Below, piece by piece: positions 1-5,038 of a stretch of 7,600 bases of DNA. Below the pieces are notes generated by a model that saw nothing but the letters and a program-made list of their open reading frames with translations, searched no databases and had not been told where the DNA came from. The stretch is from an uncultured Actinomycetes bacterium (GTDB lineage Bacteria > Actinomycetota > Aquicultoria > CAJVYJ01): NCBI GenBank assembly GCA_913009475.1, contig CAJVYJ010000083.1, positions 1 through 7,600 on the forward strand. The letters run 5' to 3'. The position numbers and the translations under genes were made by a program. Numbering within the stretch: position 1 is the first letter of the stretch; each line of letters opens with the position of its first letter.

Positions 1-60
1 GTGTGTATCTGTTTTTTTTTTTTTTTTGTGTATTTTTTGTTTTTCTTTTTTTTTTTTTTT
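1..60. other. Non-genomic T-rich low-complexity tail
   Basis: This stretch is almost entirely T with a few G, C and A interruptions, and it abuts the outer end of an Illumina adapter. Reverse-complemented it is the poly-A-like noise seen when sequencing runs past the end of an adapter. It should not be interpreted as biology; an apparent reading frame starting at 26 is an artefact that translates this tail and the adapter. Confidence 0.95.
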
Positions 61-126
61 CAAGCAGAAGACGGCATACGAGATATATCAGTGTGACTGG
101 AGTTCAGACGTGTGCTCTTCCGATCT
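61..126 (-). other. Illumina TruSeq P7 index adapter (contamination)
   Basis: Reading along the + strand, 61-84 is the P7 flow-cell sequence, 85-92 is the index segment ATATCAGT, and 93-126 is the TruSeq read-2 primer site ending in CTTCCGATCT. It is the reverse complement of the adapter at 7427-7492, including the index. Its translation supplies the spurious first residues of the cytochrome reading frame (GTG at 112). True insert sequence begins at about 127. Confidence 0.99.
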
Positions 127-1119
127 AAAGAAACCAAGCGCGGCCCGTTGGCTGATTCACTCCCCCCTCATCGAGCAAAATACTCGAAATTCTATAAACA
201 AGGTGAGTTTTGCGGAACTTGCCATGATGTCACTAATCCAATAAACAAAGTTCCGATCGAGAGAACATACAGTGAGTGGCGCTACAGTTGGTTTGCTTCT
301 CAAGGTGAAAACGGCACTTGCCAAGCTTGTCATATGCAACCCGCTTCCGGTTTTGCGGCCGAGCCCAAATTAGTTAATATTAGAGCGCCATACCGGGAAC
401 GCATCGCCACTCATGATCTGACTGGCGGCAGCAACTGGATCTATGATGCCTTACCGCTCCTCTGGGACAACTTGGATACCAATGCTTTACAGCTTGGTAA
501 GTCCAGAGCGATGGCGACCCTTCAACGGGCCGCGAAGCTTACTGTCAGTTATGATAGGAAAAGCTACCTGGCCCTAACAGTTAGAGTTATCAACCAGACG
601 GGACATAAGTTGCCGACCGGCTACCCGGCCGGGCGGCGGATGTGGCTCAATGTCTCAGGTTTTGACTCAAGCGGACAACTAATATTCGAGTCGGGAAAAT
701 ACAATCCTAAAACAGCTGACTTAATAAGCGATAAACAGCTCAAAATCTATCAAGCCAAGCCCGGCATTAAAGGTAAGGGAGCAACTTTCCATTTTCTCTT
801 AAATAACTACTTCGCTTTTGACAACCGCATTCCGCCGCGAGGATTTACCAATAAAGCTTTTAATAAAGCTGGCGCCGGCGTTGTTGGTTATAACTATCAG
901 GACGGCCAATTTTGGGATGATACTATTTACAAACTGCCTTTAAAGACCAGTCGAGTACGCGTGGCTATTCTTTATCAAAGCTCTGAGAAAGCGTATATAG
1001 ATTTTCTGCGCCGCCAAAATAAGAGCGACGACTGGGGTAAAAAACTTACCGACGTCTGGAAAAAAACCGGCCAAGGAGCGCCAGTGGAAATAGCCTCCGA
1101 GGAAATTAATATTCAATAA
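127..1119 (+). CDS. Multiheme cytochrome c, C-terminal fragment (5'-truncated)
   Basis: The frame is open from the adapter junction to TAA at 1117-1119 (followed at once by TAG), giving about 330 native residues. Two CXXCH heme-binding motifs are visible: CGTCH at 211-225 and CQACH at 319-333, the second followed by Met-Gln-Pro. The spacing, with an SEWRYSWFAS segment between them, is typical of the last hemes of periplasmic or extracellular multiheme cytochromes. Beyond them is a heme-free beta-rich domain with the landmark NQTGHKLPTGYPAGRRMW at about 592-645 and a later RIPPRGF segment, both of which I recognise from the C-terminal part of a large multiheme cytochrome family in metal- and sulfur-respiring bacteria. 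Likely role: electron transfer outside the cytoplasmic membrane. The total heme number, signal peptide and start lie off the contig. GTG at 112 is adapter sequence and not a real start. The antiporter gene follows after 53 bases with no obvious terminator, so co-transcription is possible. Confidence 0.9.
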   Translation, partial: KETKRGPLADSLPPHRAKYSKFYKQGEFCGTCHDVTNPINKVPIERTYSEWRYSWFASQGENGTCQACHMQPASGFAAEPKLVNIRAPYRERIATHDLTGGSNWIYDALPLLWDNLDTNALQLGKSRAMATLQRAAKLTVSYDRKSYLALTVRVINQTGHKLPTGYPAGRRMWLNVSGFDSSGQLIFESGKYNPKTADLISDKQLKIYQAKPGIKGKGATFHFLLNNYFAFDNRIPPRGFTNKAFNKAGAGVVGYNYQDGQFWDDTIYKLPLKTSRVRVAILYQSSEKAYIDFLRRQNKSDDWGKKLTDVWKKTGQGAPVEIASEEINIQ

Positions 1120-1172
1120 TAGAATTTATGCTTAAATAAGAAGTTCACAAAAATATCTGGATTGGAAGGATA

Positions 1173-3026
1173 GTGGCTGAACACTTTCTAGCCGGCTTGG
1201 CCGGCATTATAATCGCCGGCATCGCTGCCCAATGGCTCGCCTGGCGTCTGCGTCTCCCTTCGATATTACTACTATTGATAGCGGGGTTCCTCCTTGGGCC
1301 CGTAACCAAAATAGTTAACCCGGACGAACTTTTCGGCAATCTCTTATTTCCGACGATTTCATTATCGGTAGCTTTAATTCTCTTTGAAGGCGGATTAAGC
1401 CTAAAATTAACCGAACTGCCGGAAATGGGTTGGGCGCTGCTTAAGTTGGTCAGTATCGGCGCTTTAACCACCTGGGCCATCTCCGCCGCCGCCGCCCATT
1501 ATATCTTAGGGCTTGACCCTCTCTTCTCTATTCTATTAGGAGCTTTAGTCATGGTGACCGGACCAACAGTCACCGGACCCATGCTTCAGTATATTCGCCC
1601 GCAAACAAAACTTAATAATCTGCTCAAATGGGAAGGCATTATTATCGACCCCTTGGGAGCGATGTTCGCAGTACTTGCTTTTGAAGTACTATTAGCCGGT
1701 AATTTAGATAAGGTACCACTGGTAGCCGTGACGTCAATTATTAGAACCATCGCCTTTGGCGGGATAATCGGTGCCCTGACGGCAATCGTTTTAACCATAA
1801 TGCTCCGGTATTATTGGATACCCGATTTTTTGCAAAATCCGCTGGCGTTAATGTCCGTGGTTCTGGCCTTTGTCTTAGCTAACTCAGCTCAGGCCGAATC
1901 CGGGCTGCTGGCGGTAACCGTAATGGGTATAACTTTAGTAAATCAAAAAAGTGTTTCCATTAAACACATAATAGAATTCAAGGAAAATCTCAGAGTCTTA
2001 CTGATCTCAGGATTATTTATTATCTTAGCGGCCCGTCTCAAATTAAGCGACCTTAACTATTTCTCTATCCACACCCTTATCTTTCTTGCCACGCTTATTA
2101 TTGTAGCTCGACCGGTCGCTGTCTTTATATCGACTATCGGCAACAAATATAAATGGCAAGAAAGACTCTTTGTCGCTTGGCTGGCTCCTAAGGGCATCGT
2201 CGCGGCCGCCGTTTCTTCAGTTTTGGCCATCAGCCTCATTGAAACCGGACATCCTCAAGCCAAATTATTAGTACCGCTTACATTTATAACTATTATCGGC
2301 ACAGTTGTTGTTTACAGTCTGACTTCAGCAACGCTGGCCCATCGTTTGCATGTAGCGCAACCAAATCCCCAAGGCGTACTTTTCATCGGCGCCCACTTCT
2401 GGGCGCGCACCATCGCGAAAACGCTTCAAGACGAAGGCTACCAAGTCCGTTTAGTAGATAGAAATCGAGGAAATATCAAGGCCGCCAGAATAGCGGGCTT
2501 ACCTGTTTACTATGGTAATATTCTCGCTCATCAGGCCTTAATATCAATTAATCTGGACGGCATCGGACACTTATTGGCCCTGACCGCCAACAATGAAGTC
2601 AATTCTCTGGCAGCTCTTCACTTCGGTGATATTTTAGGACGTTCAGAGGTTTATCAGTTGCCTCTCGCACCGCAGCAAAATAAAGATAGCGAGACTGTTT
2701 CCCGAGACCTAAGAGGTAGACTGCTCTTTAACAAACAAGCCGGCTATGCCTATTTGGCTAAAAGATTCACTACCGGAGCAATTATTAAAGTCAGCCGCAT
2801 GACCAATGAATTTAACTATAAAGATTTTTTAAAACTTTATGGAAGTTCAGCGCTGCCGCTGTTTTTAATCAATGAAGCCGGCGGCGACCTCACCATATTT
2901 ACAGCCGATGATACGATTATACCGACAACAGGCCAAAAGCTTATCAGTCTGGTCGACCCGATAAAAAAAGAAACGAAAGATACGCAGCATAAGAATGCTA
3001 AAAAAGATGATGAGACTGATGCTTGA
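1173..3026 (+). CDS. Cation/proton antiporter (NhaP-like) with RCK/TrkA-like C-terminal domain
   Basis: A complete 617-residue protein. Residues 1 to about 395 are a polytopic CPA-family antiporter core of roughly 12-13 membrane segments. Landmarks are WLAWRLRLPSILLLL near the N-terminus, the VTGPTVTGPML loop, and WEGIIIDPLGA, whose Asp159 corresponds to the ion-binding aspartate of the family. The residue before it is Ile, not the Asn of the classical ND pair. Residues about 400-500 form a Rossmann-type RCK/TrkA-N-like regulatory domain: the glycine-rich turn is degenerate (GAHFWA from Gly406), but the strand-2 acidic residue Asp429 (LVDRN) is present. Residues about 520-600 resemble a TrkA-C-type lobe, followed by a charged tail. 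It probably exchanges Na+ or K+ for H+ at the cytoplasmic membrane, gated by a cytoplasmic ligand. The GTG start at 1173 is preceded by GGAAGGA (1164-1170) with only two bases of spacing, which is short, but it places the first membrane helix as expected. A hairpin terminator follows. Confidence 0.92.
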   Translation: MAEHFLAGLAGIIIAGIAAQWLAWRLRLPSILLLLIAGFLLGPVTKIVNPDELFGNLLFPTISLSVALILFEGGLSLKLTELPEMGWALLKLVSIGALTTWAISAAAAHYILGLDPLFSILLGALVMVTGPTVTGPMLQYIRPQTKLNNLLKWEGIIIDPLGAMFAVLAFEVLLAGNLDKVPLVAVTSIIRTIAFGGIIGALTAIVLTIMLRYYWIPDFLQNPLALMSVVLAFVLANSAQAESGLLAVTVMGITLVNQKSVSIKHIIEFKENLRVLLISGLFIILAARLKLSDLNYFSIHTLIFLATLIIVARPVAVFISTIGNKYKWQERLFVAWLAPKGIVAAAVSSVLAISLIETGHPQAKLLVPLTFITIIGTVVVYSLTSATLAHRLHVAQPNPQGVLFIGAHFWARTIAKTLQDEGYQVRLVDRNRGNIKAARIAGLPVYYGNILAHQALISINLDGIGHLLALTANNEVNSLAALHFGDILGRSEVYQLPLAPQQNKDSETVSRDLRGRLLFNKQAGYAYLAKRFTTGAIIKVSRMTNEFNYKDFLKLYGSSALPLFLINEAGGDLTIFTADDTIIPTTGQKLISLVDPIKKETKDTQHKNAKKDDETDA

Positions 3027-3058
3027 TAATAAAAATTCTATATTATTTAAGCGTGGTG

Positions 3059-3114
3059 AAAGGTTTATTTATTCTCCGAAACGCTTTTCTTCGAGAATAA
3101 ATAAACCTTTCTTT
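3059..3114 (+). terminator. Rho-independent terminator after the antiporter gene
   Basis: A perfect 18-bp stem (3059-3076 paired with 3093-3110) encloses a 16-base loop and is followed by TTTCTTT. It starts 33 bases after the antiporter stop. The stem is AT-rich and the 5' arm begins with AAA, so it might also work on the opposite strand. It isolates the antiporter (and perhaps the cytochrome) from the next gene. Confidence 0.88.
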
Positions 3115-3144
3115 GTGGGATAATAGTTGTTCAACAGTCTCATG

Positions 3145-3178
3145 AAATTAAGTGAAATTGTTACATTGCACTTAATTT
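3145..3178. repeat. Perfect 10-bp inverted repeat, 14-base loop
   Basis: AAATTAAGTG (3145-3154) and CACTTAATTT (3169-3178) are perfect reverse complements. No T-run follows, so it does not look like a terminator on the + strand. It lies between the antiporter terminator and the SEC-C microprotein gene and overlaps the candidate -35 region, so it could be a regulator site or an RNA hairpin. Function unknown. Confidence 0.6.
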
Positions 3179-3194
3179 AATAATTAATTAAAAT
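3166..3194 (+). promoter_or_regulatory. Candidate sigma70-type promoter for the SEC-C microprotein gene
   Basis: A weak -35 (TTGCAC, 3166-3171) sits 17 bases before a good -10 (TAAAAT, 3189-3194, five of six consensus bases). Transcription would begin at about 3201, leaving a leader of roughly 65 bases before the ATG at 3268. The upstream terminator means this gene needs its own promoter, but AT-rich DNA yields chance matches, so the exact site is uncertain. Confidence 0.35.
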
Positions 3195-3196
3195 AT

Positions 3197-3212
3197 TGTT
3201 AGCTGGCTAACA
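3197..3212. promoter_or_regulatory. Operator-like palindrome TGTTAGC-TG-GCTAACA
   Basis: Seven-base arms are perfectly symmetrical around a two-base centre, and a further half-like TTAGCT occurs at 3221-3226. The dyad lies just downstream of the candidate -10 and would cover the predicted transcription start, a classic repressor position. The regulator is unknown. The dyad itself is plain in the sequence; its function as an operator is inference. Confidence 0.45.
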
Positions 3213-3241
3213 GAAAAAGTTTAGCTTATTAATAATTATGA

Positions 3242-3252
3242 AAGCATTGATT
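3242..3252 (+). repeat. 11-base leader word AAGCATTGATT, copy 1
   Basis: The same 11 bases recur at 3684-3694. Both copies lie upstream of a gene whose ribosome binding site is the identical TTAGGAGGTGA (3252-3262 here, 3737-3747 for the heme protein). In this copy the word abuts the ribosome binding site; in the other it lies 42 bases before it. It may be shared regulatory ancestry or coincidence. Confidence 0.4.
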
Positions 3253-3267
3253 TAGGAGGTGAATAAG

Positions 3268-3378
3268 ATGGCGGATGATAAACTATGTGGATGCGGTTCC
3301 GGAAAAAAGGCGAGTGAGTGTTGCGCTCCCTGTGCTTGCGGTTCAGGCAAAGCGGCCAAGGACTGTTGCAGCGCCTAA
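3268..3378 (+). CDS. Tandem SEC-C-like zinc-knuckle microprotein (36 aa)
   Basis: A strong ribosome binding site, AGGAGGTG (3254-3261), lies six bases before ATG 3268, and TAA ends the frame at 3376-3378. The 36-residue product has eight cysteines in two near-identical halves: CGCGSGKKASECC (residues 7-19) and CACGSGKAAKDCC (residues 22-34). Each matches the SEC-C pattern C-x-C-G-S-G-K-x(5)-C-C, the zinc-binding motif known from the SecA C-terminal tail and from many otherwise unrelated proteins. Only MADDKL precedes the first half and only SA follows the second, so the whole protein is two knuckles. It has no signal peptide and is presumably cytosolic. Zinc binding is likely from the family; the partner and role are unknown. 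A metallothionein-like buffer, a SecB- or ribosome-interacting adaptor, or a small regulator are all possible. It is monocistronic, flanked by terminators on both sides. Confidence 0.85.
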   Translation: MADDKLCGCGSGKKASECCAPCACGSGKAAKDCCSA

Positions 3379-3408
3379 ATAACCTTTTTCAATCTATCGA
3401 ATTGAATT

Positions 3409-3452
3409 AAGACAACGTCTGCTAAACAATAGCTTTGCGGCGTTGTCTTTTT
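3409..3452 (+). terminator. Rho-independent terminator after the SEC-C microprotein gene
   Basis: AAGACAACG (3409-3417) pairs perfectly with CGTTGTCTT (3441-3449) and the T-run continues to 3452. The 23-base loop can form a small inner hairpin (GCT 3421-3423 with AGC 3431-3433). It begins about 30 bases after the TAA, which supports the 36-residue frame being a real, separately transcribed gene. Confidence 0.85.
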
Positions 3453-3641
3453 CGGTTGACCATCAATTGCTTATATATTTAACTTTTTTACCTCGGAATT
3501 TATCTTTAGCTTTTTTGTAATGCTTCCACAGCTTAATAATATCGTAAATACAAATTATTAAACTGAATTAACCGGGGCTGGTGAACTTTATTTTTTAAAA
3601 CCTTGGTTATCTCAAATAGCTGCTACCATCAAAAAAATAAT

Positions 3642-3670
3642 TTGACAAATAATTTAAGCAGGTATACATT
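3642..3670 (+). promoter_or_regulatory. Candidate sigma70-type promoter for the secreted heme protein gene
   Basis: A perfect -35 TTGACA (3642-3647) is followed after 17 bases by TACATT (3665-3670), or after 15 bases by TATACA (3663-3668). Transcription would start at about 3677, leaving a leader of about 75 bases before the ATG at 3753. The perfect -35 and the terminator upstream make this the best promoter candidate in the window. Confidence 0.6.
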
Positions 3671-3683
3671 AAAATTATCTACC

Positions 3684-3694
3684 AAGCATTGATT
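3684..3694 (+). repeat. 11-base leader word AAGCATTGATT, copy 2
   Basis: Identical to 3242-3252 and placed in the predicted leader of the heme protein gene, a few bases after its predicted transcription start. See copy 1 for the shared arrangement with the TTAGGAGGTGA ribosome binding site. Confidence 0.4.
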
Positions 3695-3738
3695 CCACCT
3701 AGATTATTTGTTTGGGAACCAGTAAGTCTTTGGAAGTT

Positions 3739-3746
3739 AGGAGGTG
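3739..3746 (+). promoter_or_regulatory. Ribosome binding site AGGAGGTG that fixes the start at 3753
   Basis: The near-perfect Shine-Dalgarno sequence ends six bases before ATG 3753. The in-frame GTG at 3744-3746 is part of this site and so cannot be the start. The protein therefore begins MKKLILL and is 216 residues long, three shorter than the longest possible frame. Confidence 0.9.
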
Positions 3747-3752
3747 AGAAAA

Positions 3753-4403
3753 ATGAAAAAGCTAATCTTATTAGTCCTAGCTATTGTTTTAGTGTTGAGT
3801 TTAAGTTCCTTGGCTTATGCTGATGGCCCCGGCGGGGCAAACGACCCAGAACTCCCCGGTTGGAGCAATCCTACCTGCCAAGTATGCCACGGCGCAGTCG
3901 AGGATAACTTTGACGCCACAGCAGAAACTACCAGCACAGCGCCGATAACACGTACATTGCGTAATATCATTAAATTTAGAAACCTGTACGCGTTAAAAGT
4001 AATGAAGGTTGAGCAGGGAGATTTTTCAGGCACTGTCTCCACAACACCAACTCTTGATTTGGGTAGCTTAAGTCCTGCCGATACCACTGTTGGTACAGCT
4101 ACCACAGGACATTTCTGGACGCGAGTCTATAGCAATGCTCCTTACCATGAGACATACAATTGGTCGGACTTCAATGTAGATGGCGTACCAACATCAGGAA
4201 CAGCAAATCGTATGACGCTTGCCGTTACGGACAACAATATTCAGACTAGTGTTCCCAACGGAGGACAACATCCTACGACAGGCAACCACCAGCCGACAAG
4301 TCCGTCGAACTGGGAGAAAGTCGATCTAAGCGTGCAGCTTCTGTGGTCCGATCCCGTGGGCTTATGGGAAAGCACATTGGATATCGTTGTAACACAGGTT
4401 TAA
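3753..4403 (+). CDS. Secreted one-heme c-type protein with unassigned beta-rich domain
   Basis: 216 residues. A signal peptide is clear: MKK, a long hydrophobic core, and an AYA|D cleavage site after residue 23. A single heme-binding motif CQVCH (residues 42-46, bases 3876-3890) follows almost at once and holds the only two cysteines, so one covalent heme is predicted. Distal-ligand candidates include Met84, His120, His132, His173 and His179. Residues about 100-216 form a domain rich in alternating hydrophobic and polar residues, probably a beta-sandwich. Its landmarks are LDLG (101-104), APYHETYNWSDF (129-140), QHP (172-174), NWEKVDL (186-192) and LLWSDPVG (196-203). The next gene encodes a heme-less paralogue of this domain. 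It probably acts on the cell surface or in the cell wall as an electron-carrying or structural subunit; I do not recognise the family. Own promoter and terminator suggest the highest expression of the three-gene cluster. Confidence 0.85.
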   Translation: MKKLILLVLAIVLVLSLSSLAYADGPGGANDPELPGWSNPTCQVCHGAVEDNFDATAETTSTAPITRTLRNIIKFRNLYALKVMKVEQGDFSGTVSTTPTLDLGSLSPADTTVGTATTGHFWTRVYSNAPYHETYNWSDFNVDGVPTSGTANRMTLAVTDNNIQTSVPNGGQHPTTGNHQPTSPSNWEKVDLSVQLLWSDPVGLWESTLDIVVTQV

Positions 4404-4411
4404 TGAGCCGA

Positions 4412-4449
4412 GACCAGACCAGATTCACCGGTCTGGTCCCTTTTTTTTT
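4412..4449 (+). terminator. Rho-independent terminator between the heme protein gene and its paralogue
   Basis: GACCAGACC (4412-4420) pairs perfectly with GGTCTGGTC (4430-4438) around a nine-base loop, followed by CC and nine T (4441-4449). It is a textbook terminator, yet the next gene starts only 35 bases later, so it may act as a partial terminator that sets the ratio between the first and the later genes. Confidence 0.93.
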
Positions 4450-4483
4450 AGATTCGACTACATCATAAAGAAACTTTAACTAT

Positions 4484-5038
4484 ATGTTTACTTTACTAAC
4501 AAAAATAATAAAACATAACATTATTTTTACTGTTTTTTTCTATATGGCAAGCGCTGTGTTATTTACTTACTATGCCTATGCCGTACCGATGTCTTTTCCT
4601 GACTCTACGCAATCGGTACAGATAAACATTGAATCAAGCGAAACGCGACAAGATAGAGAACATAAAAGTACAATCAGAATTATAATACGCGGACATAAAG
4701 AGCTTGATTTTGGCACCGTATACCCGGAAAAACCGGTAACTGCCAGGTTTTACATTGGAGTGCAAAGTATGGTACCCTACCGAGAAGTATTTAATTGGAG
4801 CAACTTTAGCTCAAAAACTAAAACAATTTCTGAAAAACGGCTAAAGATATTTGTGGGCGAAGGTAAAATATCTTCAGAAATATTTAACAGTGGTACCCAC
4901 CCGCCATCGACAAGCGGCCCTCATTCGCCCAGTACTAAGATAAATTGGGAAAGAGTCGATCTCTTGCTTAAATTATTGTGGTCTGATCCTATAGGTAAAT
5001 ATAAAGGTTGTTTGACTATTGAAGCGTTTGCTGTTTAA
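4484..5038 (+). CDS. Secreted paralogue of the beta-rich domain, lacking heme motif
   Basis: 184 residues with an N-terminal signal peptide: basic start (KIIKH), hydrophobic residues about 12-30, and AYA|V cleavage after residue 33, the same AYA as in the upstream protein. The mature part matches the upstream protein's C-terminal domain in order: LDFG (74-77), VPYREVFNWSNF (97-108), THP (138-140), NWERVDL (154-160), LLWSDPIG (164-171), and both end in Val. There is no CXXCH; the only cysteine is Cys176. The heme segment is replaced by a short polar region (residues 40-70). It may be a minor, capping or basal subunit of a structure built with the heme protein; the family is not one I recognise. 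ATG 4484 has no clear ribosome binding site, and the gap after the terminator is too short for an ordinary promoter plus leader. It overlaps the next gene by 20 bases. Confidence 0.8.
   Translation: MFTLLTKIIKHNIIFTVFFYMASAVLFTYYAYAVPMSFPDSTQSVQINIESSETRQDREHKSTIRIIIRGHKELDFGTVYPEKPVTARFYIGVQSMVPYREVFNWSNFSSKTKTISEKRLKIFVGEGKISSEIFNSGTHPPSTSGPHSPSTKINWERVDLLLKLLWSDPIGKYKGCLTIEAFAV

Larger units (their letters stand above)
3453..3752. other. Intergenic region with promoter and leader of the heme protein gene
   Basis: About 300 AT-rich bases without a convincing gene. It holds a possible weak stem (AACCGGGG 3570-3577 with CCTTGGTT 3601-3608, including two G-U pairs), a good promoter candidate at 3642-3670, the second AAGCATTGATT word at 3684-3694, and a leader of about 75 bases. 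I looked for a c-di-GMP (GEMM) riboswitch, common before cytochrome genes, and did not see its conserved core. On the minus strand a 34-codon stretch (about 3470-3570) reads as a lysine-rich peptide but has no ATG, GTG or TTG start. Confidence 0.6.

Noticed and set aside
112..126. GTG at 112 as start of the cytochrome
   Set aside because: These bases are adapter; the true start is off the contig.
26..244. 72-codon frame on the + strand across the left end
   Set aside because: It translates the T-rich tail and the adapter, then runs out of frame through the real cytochrome gene.
1145..2239. Minus-strand frames opposite the antiporter gene
   Set aside because: Shadows of the well-supported antiporter reading frame, with no motif or ribosome binding site.
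3142..3180. 12-codon frame MKLSEIVTLHLI within the inverted repeat
   Set aside because: No ribosome binding site, and it sits upstream of the candidate -10; most likely chance.
3238..3255. Five-codon upstream ORF (MKALI) ending inside the SEC-C gene's ribosome binding site
   Set aside because: No ribosome binding site of its own; AT-rich DNA readily gives such short frames.
3466..3570. Minus-strand lysine-rich 34-codon frame (ends KYISN)
   Set aside because: No ATG, GTG or TTG start and no ribosome binding site; plausible only as a remnant.
3540..3740. c-di-GMP riboswitch before the heme protein gene
   Set aside because: Only a weak stem is visible, and the conserved GEMM core sequences are absent.
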